From contig SNVD02009519.1 of assembly GCA_013180625.2 (NCBI GenBank), positions 2,074,501 to 2,138,500 on the forward strand: 64,000 nt of DNA. The letters are read 5' to 3'. This document shows, piece by piece, positions 35,465 through 46,032 of this stretch. This DNA is from Boswellia sacra. Taxonomy: Eukaryota; Streptophyta; Magnoliopsida; Sapindales; Burseraceae. The position numbers were made by a program, and so were the translations under genes. Each line of letters begins with the position of its first letter. The first letter of the stretch is position 1. A model generated the notes under the pieces. The model was given only the letters and a program-made list of their open reading frames with translations. It made no database searches and had not been told where the DNA came from.

Positions 35465-36500
35465 GTATCGAAAATCCGCGGAGGCATGTCCGCGGAAGCA
35501 CGTCCGCGGAAGAACGCCCGCGAAAGAAAAATTATTCAAGTCTGAAAAATCCGCGGAAGCGCGGAGGAAAAATTTTTAAAGCTTGAAAGTCCGCGGAAGC
35601 ATACTCGCAGACCCGCGGAAGCACACCCGCGGAGGAAAAATTATTCAAGCTTGAAAAATCTGCGGAAGCGTGGAGGAAAAATTATTCAAGCTTGAAAGTC
35701 CGCGGAAGCACACCTGCGGACCCGCGGAAGAACGCCCGTGGAAGAAAAATTATTCAAGTCTGAAAAATCCGCGGAAGCGCGGAGGAAAAATTATTCAAGC
35801 TTGAAAGTCCGCGGAAGCACACCTGCGGACCCGCGGAAGAACGCCCGCGGAAGAAAAATTATTCAAGTCTGAAAAATCCGCGGAAGCGAGAAGGAAAAAT
35901 TTTTAAAGCTTGAAAGTCCGCGGAAGCATACTCGCGGACCCGCGGAAGCACACCCGCGGAGGAAAAATTATTCAAGCTTGAAAGTCTGCGGAAGCGCGGA
36001 GGAAAAATTATTCAAGCTTGAAAGTCCGCAGAAGCGCGGAGGAAAAATTATTCAAGCTTGAAAGTCCGCGGAAGCACACCCGCGGACCCGCGGAAGCACA
36101 CCCGCAGAAGCATGTCCGCGGAAGCACACCCGCGGAAGCACGTCCGCGGAAGCACGCCCGCGGAGGCATGTCCGCGGAGAAAAAAAAAAATATTAAAGCT
36201 TGAAAATCCGCGGAAGCACTCCCGCGGAGGAAAAATTATTCAAGTTTGAAAATCCGCGGAAGCACACCCGCGGAAGAAAAATTATTCAAATCTGAAAATC
36301 CGCGGAAGCACGTCCGCGGAAGCACACGCGCGGAAGCATGTCCGCGGAAGCACGTGCGGGGAAGCCCGTCCGCGGAAGCACGCCCGCGCAGGCACCCCCG
36401 CGGAGAAAAAATTGCAGTTTGAAATTTCGCGGAAACACCCCCGCGAAATAAAAATAAAGTTTTGAAATTTTTCAGAAACCCTCCGCGATTTTAAGTAAAA
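35465..36500. repeat. CCGCGG satellite, unit 2
   Basis: The longest of the four CCGCGG arrays. A higher-order repeat of about 110-120 bp is visible (CCGCGGAAGCGCGGAGGAAA, then a TTATTCAAGCTTGAAAGTCC-type linker). Confidence 0.88.
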
Positions 36501-36689
36501 GTTTTTAAACTTTGCACAAGCACCCCTGCAACTAATATATATAAAAACTTTAAAGTTTTGCGGGGAGACCCCTGCAGAATCACGTAACCCGCATGCATGG
36601 GTTACGCGATTGCCCTTTGGCCTTCGGCCACGCCGCCCGCGACTCTCCTCCTCGCCGGTCGCCCGCTTCTTCCTTGCGCCCAGCACGCC

Positions 36690-37250
36690 TCCCCCGCGAG
36701 CCCAGCGTCCCGCGAACTTGCCCAGGCGCGCCCAGCGCCCCGTGAGTTCGTCCATGCGTGCCCAGCGCCACGAGCTCGCCCCTGCGAGACCCGCGCAGAA
36801 CCAGCCCTCGCCTGCTTCTCTCTCTCTCGCCCGCGCATGCATGGGGACGCAGCAGCTCGCCCGCGCGCGCATGGGGGTGCAGCAGTTCGCCTGCGCACGC
36901 ATGGGGATGCAGCAGCTCGCCCGCACGCGCAGAACATCGCTGGAGCTCGCCCGCGCACGCAAGGTATCGCGAGAGCTCGCCCACGCACGCTGGGCATCGC
37001 AGGAGCTCGCCCGCGCGCGCAGGGCAGCGCAGGAGATCGCCCGCGTGCCCAGGCTGCACGCCCAGGCAGCGCGCCCAGGCAGCACGCCCAGGCAGCACGC
37101 CCAGGCAGCGCGCCCAGGCAGCACGCCCAGGCAGCACGCCCAGGCAGCGCGCCCAGCGTGCCCAGGCAGCACACCCAGCGTGCCCAGGCAGTGCGCCCAG
37201 GCAGCACGCCCAGCGTGCCCAGGCAGCGCGCCCAGCGCCCCGCAGCTTGC
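36690..37250. repeat. GC-rich CAGGCAGC/GCTCGCCCGCG satellite, unit 2
   Basis: The left half repeats a ~60-bp GCATGGGGATGCAGCAGCTC-type unit; the right half repeats CAGGCAGCACGCC. The long overlapping ORFs on both strands (for example 37319-36282) are compositional. Confidence 0.85.
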
Positions 37251-37329
37251 CTCTCCCTTGCGCCCCTCACGCACCTCGCCTACTTCTTCCTTGCGACCCA
37301 CGCACAGCCTGCCTTTCATTTTTTTTTTG

Positions 37330-37520
37330 GTGGTCTAAACCTTAAAGTCTAGACGCGCATGGGTTCAAGGCTTGGCAATCTGCCCTCAGCCTGAACCAAT
37401 TCTGCTCGTGGCCTCGGTGGTCCAAACCTTATGTTTGGATATGATAAAGGGAACGGGTTCGAGCTTGGCATTTAGCATGCAGCATGAACTTTGAGCAATT
37501 AATTGAAAGAACAGCCCACC
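37330..37520 (+). repeat. Two tRNA-like (SINE-like?) repeats
   Basis: Two adjacent copies start GGTGGTCTAAACC / GGTGGTCCAAACC. Each has a short hairpin with an anticodon-arm-like shape (CCAAAC-CTTAT-GTTTGG at about 37411-37438 in the second). Each is followed by a B-box-like GGTTC motif (GGGTTCAAGG, GGGTTCGAGC). A similar GGGTTCGATCCC is at about 37611. Not a functional tRNA: no acceptor stem pairing is evident. Confidence 0.4.
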
Positions 37521-37860
37521 AGCGTCCCATGCATGCAACACCCGGCGCCCTGTGCAACCCACAGCGCCCGAGCCCTCGCCCGCTCGCCCTAGCTCATGCA
37601 AGGCCTCGCGGGTTCGATCCCGCGCGCCCAGGACCTCGCTAGGTCATCTTACGTGCATAGTAGCTCGCCCACGCGAGCCTGTTGTGCACGCCGCTCGCCC
37701 ATGCGGACTGATTCTCCTACAAGCATGGCGACTGGAAAATTCTTGCTCGGATTAAAGAGTTCTGTTTGCTGGGGTCACTTACACTGCTTACCTCCAAGCC
37801 TAGAATAACTAAATAGTCCCTACGTCGACCCATTGGTCAACTTGGGCCTGGGGGGACTAC

Positions 37861-38825
37861 TGTTATGGCCATAATAATATTGGGCCTAATTGTCTCTAAC
37901 ACAGTAAGCCCATTACTGTGGTCCATTATCTGGGCCCATTATCTGGGTCCCACAATGACCCAGCCCAGCTCAATTATTTATGATACGATAAGCCCATTAC
38001 TGTATCCCATTATCTGGGCCCATTACAGTAAGCCCATTACTGTATCCTATTAGCTGGGCCTATTACAGTAAGCCCATTACTGTATCCTACTATCCGGGTC
38101 CATACGGTAAGCCCATTACCGTATCCCATTACATGGGCCCATTACAGTAAGCCCATTACTGTAGCCCATTATTCGGGCCCATGAATAATTTAATAGTCCC
38201 TACGTCGACCCATTGGTCAACTTGGGCCTGGGGGGACTACTGTTATGGCCATAATAATATTGGGCCTAATTGTCTCTAACACAGTAAGCCCATTACTGTG
38301 GTCCATTATCTGGGTCCATTATCTGGGTCCATTATCATTATCTGGGTCCCACAATGACCCAGCCCAGCTCAATTATTTATGATACGGTAAGCCCATTACC
38401 GTATCCCACTATCTAGGCCCATTACAGTAAGCCCATTACTGTATCCCATTATTTGGGCCCATTACAGTAAGCCCATTACTGTAGCCCATCTTCTGGGCCT
38501 ATTATCTGGGTTCCACAATAGCCCATCCCGACTCCTATATATACCCTCCGGAACGTTGCTCAAGGTAACTTTTTACATGTTGACAAATGCACATTTTCTC
38601 TGAACTCTTTATCTCTCTACAATTCCTTTAGTTTGAGAGCTTCTCTCTCTAGGAATTTCTCCCAGAGAATTCCGGAGTGCCGGATACTGACTTGAGCGTC
38701 GGAGGGTCACCGCCGGCACTAGCGCCGGCACCCCTGACCGTTTTTCTGTGCTCGCAGGACCGGACCCGACACACGACCCGAGCTCCGACCCGCTCCCCCG
38801 GCCGTCCGGAAATCGTGCATCAACA
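37861..38825 (+). repeat. LTR 3, composite; 5' LTR of unit 3
   Basis: 37861-38240 is a truncated LTR ending in GAATAATTTAATAGTCCC plus a polypurine tract; 38241-38825 is a full LTR. Same architecture as LTR 4 (46033-47045), so these two form a pair. LTR 3 is itself preceded by a polypurine tract (37845-37860). Confidence 0.85.
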
Positions 38826-38846
38826 GTTGGCGCCGTCTGTGGGAAC
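38826..38846 (+). other. Primer-binding site of unit 3
   Basis: GTTGGCGCCGTCTGTGGGAA follows LTR 3, the same primer class as units 1 and 2. Confidence 0.8.
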
Positions 38847-38900
38847 GACAATCTAAGCCTCTTTAGTTGTTGCTCTCATCCTAACGTACTCAAAAACATC

Positions 38901-41426
38901 ATGAGTCACGAATCTCAACACTCGACCTCCTTAGAGGTTGATGAAGAAATTGAGGTGGAAGCGCCTCCCCGACGCCGAAGGGTAGTCGATACAGGGAGGG
39001 CGTTAGTTATATCCTCTGGGGTAGGGCCTAACCTCAGGCAACCCCGGCTTCCACTGAGAAGACCGAAGAGGGGTAAGGCGAATCGATTAACTGCCATGGA
39101 ACATACCATGCGGAATTTCAGTGAACAGATGAACCGTATGGTGACTGTGTTTAGCCAAGCATTTGGACAAAATGCTCAACAGGCTGCGTACACCGCTAGG
39201 AATAACCCAATGAGTGCCATGGTAGAACCGAATGACCAGACAGATGTTGGTAGACGTCCTGATTTAGTCGCCCAGACTACGGGATTGCCTCGCCATCAGG
39301 AAATTAAACCAAATCCTCCCCATCCTGTTGTTCAAGGGGGGTATGGTCGCCCACAGATTCCCCCTCCCTCACACATTGTATCTGAACAACAGCTAGCAGC
39401 AGTGGACCTTCGACACTCCCTGAACAAGAGGCACCATACGAGTGTTGAACATGTACCAAGGGGAAGTCATGTTGACCAGCCCGCTTATTCTTATCATGGC
39501 CCTTACGTTCCAGGGGGTAATTATCGGTTAAAAAGAAATCGCCCCAGTCCATCTTCCAGAGTTAAAAATCATCGCCCAGATGATTCCTCAATGCCTGTCT
39601 CGGAGGAGGGGACATCAGACAATCATTATGCGGAGTTCAAACGAGAAATGGATGAAAAAATCCATAAGCTGGAGAAGCTAATTAAACGTTCAGGAGGTGA
39701 AGAAGATGGTCGTCCACAATGGGAATCACCATTTGCTGAGGATATTCTAAGGGAGAGATATCCACATGGATTCCGGATGCCGCAACTTGAGCCTTATCAA
39801 GGGACGACAGACCCCAGAGAGCATTTAGACTCTTTTGTTTCGCATATGGAAATACAAGGGGTCTCAGGGGGAATCATGTGTAGAACCTTTTCCCTCACCC
39901 TTGGAGGATCAGCTAGGCAATGGTATAGAAGGCTACCAGCTGCATCCATCTCCAGCTTTGATGAACTTGCCCGCAGTTTTCTCACACATTTCAACAATAT
40001 GAAAATGCGGAGTCGACCAGCGCAGAGCCTTCTTTCAATCAAGCAGGGTCGCAATGAAACCCTTCGTGCGTTCTTGAATAGATATCAGCGGGAGGTTTCA
40101 CGAGTTGACCTATTTCATGATGGTTACGCCATGCAAGGCTTGGTTCAAGGAATCAGGGGGGAGCTCCCTCTAGCATGGGAATTCTCCGTCAACCTCCCAT
40201 GTACCTATCAAGAAGCATTAACAAGGGTTTCTAGCCATGCTGATGCAGAGGAAATCTTTCAGGCCAATTACCCTGGGCAAACTCCGGTGGTACCCAATTC
40301 CTCGCGTACAGATAGAAGACCGTACGATAATCATAGAGGAACGCCTCATGATAGAAATCGTAAATCAGTTTCGGACCGACACTCTGCACGTAACACAATC
40401 CGAAATGATCACTTCCTGTTACAAGGGTCATCTAACCGACCCCGTCAAGAGCATCATGATCAACCTCAGGAGGAGCACCGTACATTTACGTTGCTTACCA
40501 TGCCACAGCAGGATATCCTTAAGGAAATCAAGGATAAAGGCCTCCTGAAAGAACCCGCTCCCTTACGGACAAATCCAAAAGCAAGGGATAAGAGAAAGTA
40601 TTGTCACTTTCACCAAGCCCATGGTCATAATACTGTCGACTGCTTCGAATTGAGGAGACAGATCGAGAGTCTCATCAAGGATGGCCAGCTGCAGGAATAT
40701 ATTTATCGGCCCCCTGAGTCATCCAACAAAAATGACAAAGGGAAGGAGCCGTTGGAAGAAGTAGCCACAATCTTTGGAGGAGTAGTGGCCGGTTCGAGCT
40801 CCCAAGCCCGAAGGCATCTGGTCAGGCAAGCTAGAAACGACCTCACTCACCACGAGGTCAACCTGACAGCCTCTTCCACCAATGTAGGAAGTCATGACGT
40901 TATCTCCTTCTCATCGCAAGATGCGCAGGGCATCCATCACCCACATTGTGATGCCTTGGTCCTCACAGTGATAGTGGCCAACAAAAGGGTACGAAGAGTG
41001 TTGATTGACAACGGGAGCTCGGCTGACATACTGACACTGGATGCATTTGATCGGTTGGGTCTTAACCGCAAAGATATGAGAGGCATCCAGACTTCCCTGA
41101 TAGGATTCACTGGAGGAAAAGTCATTCCTGAAGGAATGATTCCATTACCAGTGACCTTGGGAGAAGGTTCCCTGCAAACAACCAGGATGGTAAACTTTCT
41201 CGTGGTAGACCATCCGGGAGTGTATAATGCCATCCTTGGTCGGCCGTCACTCTATGACTTCAAGGCCGTGATGGGTGTTTATCATCATGTCCTAAAATTT
41301 CCAACGCCGGTTGGCGTAGGAGAAGTTAGGGGTGAACAGCGAGCCTCCCGAGAGTGCTACAATATGGCCTTTAAAGAGAAGGCACATAAGTTGTTAACAA
41401 TCGAGGAGAACCTCCCGTGGTCATAA
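38901..41426 (+). CDS. Gag-protease polyprotein of the Tat-like element (intact ORF)
   Basis: 841 codons from ATG at 38901, chosen because codons upstream lie in the LTR and primer site and because unit 1 has its ATG at the same place. Order: Arg-rich N-terminus (PPRRRRVVDTG); a disordered Pro/His-rich region; the Retrotrans_gag core at about residues 255-400 (EPYQGTTDPREHLDSF, GGSARQWYRRLP, FDELARSFLTHF, ETLRAFLNRYQREV); a zinc-knuckle-like C-X-F-H segment (KYCHFHQAHGHNTVDCFEL); and a retropepsin-like domain with the active-site motif LIDNGSSADILTLDAF, ending in NAILGRPSLYDFKA. It forms particles and processes Gag in intact elements. No RT-integrase follows. The frame is intact, so it may be young or still selected through trans-mobilisation. 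Confidence 0.9.
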   Translation: MSHESQHSTSLEVDEEIEVEAPPRRRRVVDTGRALVISSGVGPNLRQPRLPLRRPKRGKANRLTAMEHTMRNFSEQMNRMVTVFSQAFGQNAQQAAYTARNNPMSAMVEPNDQTDVGRRPDLVAQTTGLPRHQEIKPNPPHPVVQGGYGRPQIPPPSHIVSEQQLAAVDLRHSLNKRHHTSVEHVPRGSHVDQPAYSYHGPYVPGGNYRLKRNRPSPSSRVKNHRPDDSSMPVSEEGTSDNHYAEFKREMDEKIHKLEKLIKRSGGEEDGRPQWESPFAEDILRERYPHGFRMPQLEPYQGTTDPREHLDSFVSHMEIQGVSGGIMCRTFSLTLGGSARQWYRRLPAASISSFDELARSFLTHFNNMKMRSRPAQSLLSIKQGRNETLRAFLNRYQREVSRVDLFHDGYAMQGLVQGIRGELPLAWEFSVNLPCTYQEALTRVSSHADAEEIFQANYPGQTPVVPNSSRTDRRPYDNHRGTPHDRNRKSVSDRHSARNTIRNDHFLLQGSSNRPRQEHHDQPQEEHRTFTLLTMPQQDILKEIKDKGLLKEPAPLRTNPKARDKRKYCHFHQAHGHNTVDCFELRRQIESLIKDGQLQEYIYRPPESSNKNDKGKEPLEEVATIFGGVVAGSSSQARRHLVRQARNDLTHHEVNLTASSTNVGSHDVISFSSQDAQGIHHPHCDALVLTVIVANKRVRRVLIDNGSSADILTLDAFDRLGLNRKDMRGIQTSLIGFTGGKVIPEGMIPLPVTLGEGSLQTTRMVNFLVVDHPGVYNAILGRPSLYDFKAVMGVYHHVLKFPTPVGVGEVRGEQRASRECYNMAFKEKAHKLLTIEENLPWS

Positions 41427-41971
41427 ACTAGACGGTCAAGTGCCACAAAATACTCGAGAACCCATTGACGAAGCATTATGGCTTAACTAAGAGGGTTGTC
41501 ATCGAGTCAAAGCAGTCGCCCGTCCATCCACATACGGACTGGTCACCTCGGATGGAGGTTGCTCCCTCGTCCGTGGAATCTCGAGCTACTACTTGTAACC
41601 TCTCTCTATATGCAGTGACTCCGCCCAGGAGCTTATGCATGTGTAACAACTCCATAGGGAGACCAATAAAGAGGTTATTAATAAAGTGCTCAGATTATTC
41701 AGAATTCTTGTGACTGCACCTCCTTAAAGCACACGTATAACCAAATTGCAATGAGATGGAACAAGTAAAAGAATACAACGCCAAAAAAAAAAAAAAAATT
41801 TTTAGTGTTCTTATTATTTGAAAATTGGTTGAGGGATGCCACACATCCTCAACTAGTACATTGAATCGAAAGTAAAGACAGTAAAAGGTAAAATCAAGGC
41901 CTGGAGAGCAGCCGTGATATGGTTATTCCTATGAATAAGCATCTACCTACTTGGAAGAATTCCAACTATCC
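41427..41971. other. Gap where pol would begin
   Basis: After the gag-protease stop there is about 300 bp of decayed sequence, an A15-like run (41785-41800) and AT-rich DNA. No RT, RNase H or integrase motif was found on either strand. Confidence 0.6.
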
Positions 41972-44241
41972 CTAAGAAGTGGCCTCATCACCTCCTTCTT
42001 CGTCTGAAGACGGTGAGGTAGAGTCACCTTGCTTGGCCTCCCAAGCTGCTGTGTCCAATGTCGACTCATAATCCTCATCTTTAAGGGTGAGGCGACGGAA
42101 TTGCTCGGGATCGGGGTTTGCTGTAGGGATAGGCTCTTCCACCAAGTTTAACTCCTCAGCTATGGGTGACTGATCAATCTCTGGATGGCGGTCATGGAAC
42201 CATCTACGCACCCCATTGACTCCCTCAATGTAGGAGCGTTCCATAGCTTGCTGGTAGATGCGACCCCTACGGAAGCGAGCCACTGCTTTGCCTATCCTAC
42301 CCTGCTCAGCAGTAGCTCTCTCTCGAAGTTCTTGGCTAAAATCATTGGCCCTTTTACGCTGGATAGCTGCCTCCTTCTTGGCCTCGGACAAGTCAGCCTC
42401 CAGCCTACCAATCTGTTCCTTCATCTCTGCCATTCTACTTTCCGTCTCGGTTAAGTTGTCAAGGCAGACTAGATGCTTCGCCTTCCAGTCGTCAACCTCG
42501 GAAGTGAGAAGGTTTACTTCCTTGAGGAGGTTGGTATTGGTAGACTCCCCTTGAGCCAAGGGTCCTGTCGCCTACAGAAAGGAAGCCAAGGAGAGGGAAG
42601 GAGTTAAGGCATGACTGTCAAAGTATAAAGAAAAAAGGAAGAGAGGGTTTCAATGAAGCCTAACCTGAAGGATGATGCCCATCCCGACGGCGATCGCATC
42701 AAAGTATGAGAGTCTTACGTCTCCTGGAAAGACATTGGTAGGCATGAGGCGTGCAGCATTTTGAGACAACTCCTGAAGGTAGTCTCCACATGTTGAGCCG
42801 CCCTGAAAGCCCGTACTGTCAAAAGTAAAGCGCTTGGGTAGCTGAGTGGTTGAAGGTAAACGGCTCCTAGTAGGCTGGGAGGTTGCCACTTCACCCGCAG
42901 GCTGAACGGAGGCAGACCTTTCAGGAACTGGCTTCCGTACGGGAGCCTCCTTGTGACTACTAGCTCTCCTCTTCTGAGGTCCGAGAATTGGAGGACTGCC
43001 ACTCCGCTTTTTCTGGGATGAATTAGGTTTGTCATGAGTGAAAGGCTTAAGTGGCATCTTGGCTACGAGTTGAGCAAACCGCTTCTTGGTAGGATGTAAT
43101 GGGAATAGTGCTGCACGAAAATAAAATTGGTAAGACTGCAAGTACATGTTTGATGAATAAGATCGAAAAGTAATGACCCAGCTTACCTTCCGGAGGAATG
43201 GGAGGTGATAAGCCAAGACGGGCCAATTGCTCCCGATCAGTGAGGTTATTCACGTTCTTCGCATCCACGGGTAGCTTGAGTACCACTTGCAAGTCGTCCC
43301 TCTCTTTTTGAGACAACAGCGGACGCTTGGTCCAAGAAGCTGCAACAAAAACAGAAAAAAATGTCAGTCGATCAAGAGTGGTCATAACAAAGTCAGATAA
43401 GGAGCCATTATAATATGGTACCACAAACACCAAAATGCCTCCTAATCTTCAACTTCTCCCCCTTTGGACGAGCACCTTCCTGATACTTCCAACCGCCACC
43501 ACACCAGAATTGCTTAAACTTCCATTCTTTCACATGGGAAGGAATGCCAAAAAGGCGGTTGGGGTCATCCGTCTTCCCTCGTTGGGATATATAATAGTAA
43601 CCCGTCTTCTCTCCATTCGGCGGGTGAATGGCAAATATGTGCTTAACATGATTGGTGGTAGGGTCGCCAAGGCCGGCACTTCTGAATAAACTTTGAAAAG
43701 CTATCAGAAGCCTCCACCCATTGGCCGACAGTTGGGAAGGAGCGATGCCCATAGCATCGAGTATACGGCGAACGTAGTTATCAAAAGGCACCCGGAGACC
43801 AGCTCTCAATAGCTCTAAGCTTAGACCAATGACACCGCGGGGTGGCTTACTCCACCGATCACCCTTCCTTGGAAGAAACAGGATGACCGAAGCGGGGATA
43901 AGGAAATGGGCTCTATATGTCTTTAATCGGTCTTCTGGAAGCTGGTTATCAATATGGTCCGCCTCCCACCACTTTTCGGCCTCCGGTTCGCTATCCGAGG
44001 TAGCAGAGGACGACCAGTCGCTGTCCCCTTCAGTGTTTACCACCTCATGGTTGACAGAATTTTGTCCCAACTCCCGATCCGGACCCAAGAAGTTTTGATA
44101 AAATTCGTTAACTTCTTTACGGTTGGTCGCCGGATCCTTGTCCCTGGAAGACTGGGTTTGATGACTCGGTTCCCCCCGTATCAACCTTACAGTGGTTTTG
44201 ACTCTAGCCATCTGCACAGTCAAAGAGGGGTCGTTAGTCAT
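41972..44241 (-). CDS. Antisense four-exon gene inside the retroelement (PF04195-like, 'putative gypsy-type transposon')
   Basis: Minus-strand exons: 44241-43422, 43339-43187, 43110-42665, 42571-41972. Every intron is GT-AG (for example TTTTTGTTGCAG and TTTTCGTGCAG acceptors). The phases fit at all three junctions, giving about 672 residues. Exon 1 contains a globular domain (ASVILFLPRKGDRW, GVIGLSLELLRAGLRVPFDN, GIAPSQLSANGWRLLIAFQSL, YYYISQRG), the pattern I associate with the PF04195 family. Exon 3 is basic and Ser/Pro-rich. Exon 4 is a long coiled coil (SEVDDWKAKHLVC..., KEAAIQRKRANDFSQELRER) with an acidic tail. A downstream Met (44211) could also start. Extra ORFs in antisense to gag-pol are known from Tat-lineage elements; their function is unknown. 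Confidence 0.78.
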
Positions 44242-44299
44242 CAAACCAAGTCTACTGAGGGAAGGAAGAGGTGAGTAAAAAAAAAAAAAAAAATTACTG

Positions 44300-44790
44300 G
44301 GGGACTGTATCGAGAGTCCGCGGGAGCACACCCGCGGAGGATAAAGTATTCAAAGTTAGAATGTCCGCGGAAGCACACCCGCGGAAGAAAAAATATATTG
44401 AAACTTGAAAGTCCGCGGAAGCACGCCCGCGGAGGAAAGTTTATTCAAGTTTGAAAGTCCGCGGAAGCACACCCGCGGAGGAAAAATTATTAAAGCTTGA
44501 AAGTCCGCGGAAGCACACCCGCAGACCCGCGGAAGTACGCCCGCGGAAGAAAAATTATTCAAGTCTGAAAAATCCGCGGGATCACGCCCGCGGATCCGCG
44601 GAAACACCCCCGCGGAGAAAAAATTATTTAAGTTTAAAATTCCCGGAAACACCCCCGCGGAGAAAAAATTATTTAAGTTTAAAAATTCGCGGAAACACCC
44701 CCGCGGAGAAAAATTATTTAAGTTTGAAAATTCGCAGAAAACCCCCCGCGGGAAAAAATTATTTAAGTTTGAAAAATTGTCAGAAACACC
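44300..44790. repeat. CCGCGG satellite, unit 3
   Basis: Shortest CCGCGG array, beginning right beside the 5' end of the antisense gene (GGGGGACTGTATCGAGAGTC), so it could overlap that gene's promoter. Confidence 0.85.
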
Positions 44791-44984
44791 CCCGCGAAAT
44801 AAAATGAAGTTTCGGAATTTTCACAAACACCCCCGCAATTTTTAAGTAAAAGGTTTTGAAATTTTACACCAGCACCCCCGAAGTTATATGAAAATTTCGA
44901 AATTTGCTAATATGCCCCCGTACTTATTCAAATTTTCTGCATGAAGTCCTTGCAAATTCACGTAAACCTGCATGACGCAGGCAG

Positions 44985-45620
44985 CAAGGCCAGCGCCCAG
45001 CGCTCGCGCGAGCAGCGCCCAGCGCGCGCGCAATCGCCCAGCGCGCCCAGGCAGCACGCCTAGGCAGCGCGCCCATGCAGCGCGCCCATGCTGCGTGCCC
45101 GGGCAGCAGCCCATGGGGCCTCGCCTGCTCGCCTAGCGCGCCCAGGCCCTCGCCTGCTCGCCCAGCGCGCACAAGGCCTCGCCTGCTCGCCTAGCGCGCA
45201 CAGGCCCTCGCCTGCTCGCCCAGCGCGCACAAGCCCTCGCCCGCTCGCCCCGCGCGCACAGGCCCTCGCCCGCTCGCCCCGCGCGCACAGGCTCTCGCCC
45301 GCTCACCCCGCGCGCACAGGCTCTCGCCTGCTCGCCCCGCGCGCACAGGCTCTCGCCCAGCGCGCCCATGCAGCGTGTCCAGGCAGTGCGCCCAGGCAGC
45401 GCGCTCATGCTGCGCGCCCAGGCAGCACGCCTAGGCAGCGCGCCCATGCTGCGCACCCGGGCAGCACGCCCAGCGCGCCCATGCTGCGCGCCCAGGCAGC
45501 ACACCTCGGCAGCGCGCCCATGCTGCGCACCCGGGCAGCACGCCCAGCGTCCCCATGCTGCGCGCCCATGCTGCGCACCCGGGCAGCACGCCTAGCGTGC
45601 CCATGCTGCACGCCCAGGGA
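44985..45620. repeat. GC-rich satellite, unit 3
   Basis: The left part repeats GCCCTCGCCTGCTCGCCCAG-type units of about 30 bp; the right part repeats CAGGCAGC and CATGCTGCGC units. Overlapping ORFs are compositional. Confidence 0.85.
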
Positions 45621-45639
45621 CTCCACCACGACCAAAAAC

Positions 45640-46032
45640 TCATTCATATTTCTTTTTCTTTCACACACAATCGCATAAACATACGTAGGGCATAATCCGT
45701 ACAAAATTTTTGCATTAAAGAAAAAATTTTTTCATGCACTCTAAAGTGTATACACAAGTGAAAAGTACTTACTTGTGGCGGTTGGAAAATCCAGGTTCAG
45801 GTTGGAGAGTCCTGTTTGCTGGGGTCACTTGTACTGATCGCCTCCCGGGTGCTCTCTCCTATTTTTGAGTAAACCCTACTCCCCAATACTTGTGTTTTAT
45901 ATAGAGCACCAACTTAGGGTTTAATAGATCACATATTTGGGCTGGCCCCTTGACGCATTTAATTTTTAGCCCAGAAATAACTAAATAGTCCCTACGTCGA
46001 CCCATTGGTCAACTTGGGCCTGGGGGGACTAC
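45640..46032 (+). other. 3' internal end and polypurine tract, unit 3
   Basis: A unique ~390-bp segment ending in the polypurine tract GGGCCTGGGGGGACTAC (46016-46032) immediately before the LTR start TGTTATGG. Confidence 0.75.

Noticed and set aside
36282..37319. 345-codon minus-strand ORF and the other long overlapping ORFs of 30.6-31.2, 36.6-37.3, 45.1-45.7 and 49.5-50.1 kb
   Set aside because: GC-rich short tandem repeats keep several frames open on both strands; the products are low-complexity Ala/Arg/Pro/Cys repeats.
37330..37625. A genuine tRNA gene around the GGGTTCGATCCC motif
   Set aside because: No acceptor stem or D-arm could be paired; only B-box-like and anticodon-arm-like pieces are present.
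41785..41800. A-run as the poly-A tail of a LINE or retrogene
   Set aside because: No coding sequence or target duplication is associated with it; it lies in the decayed part of unit 3.
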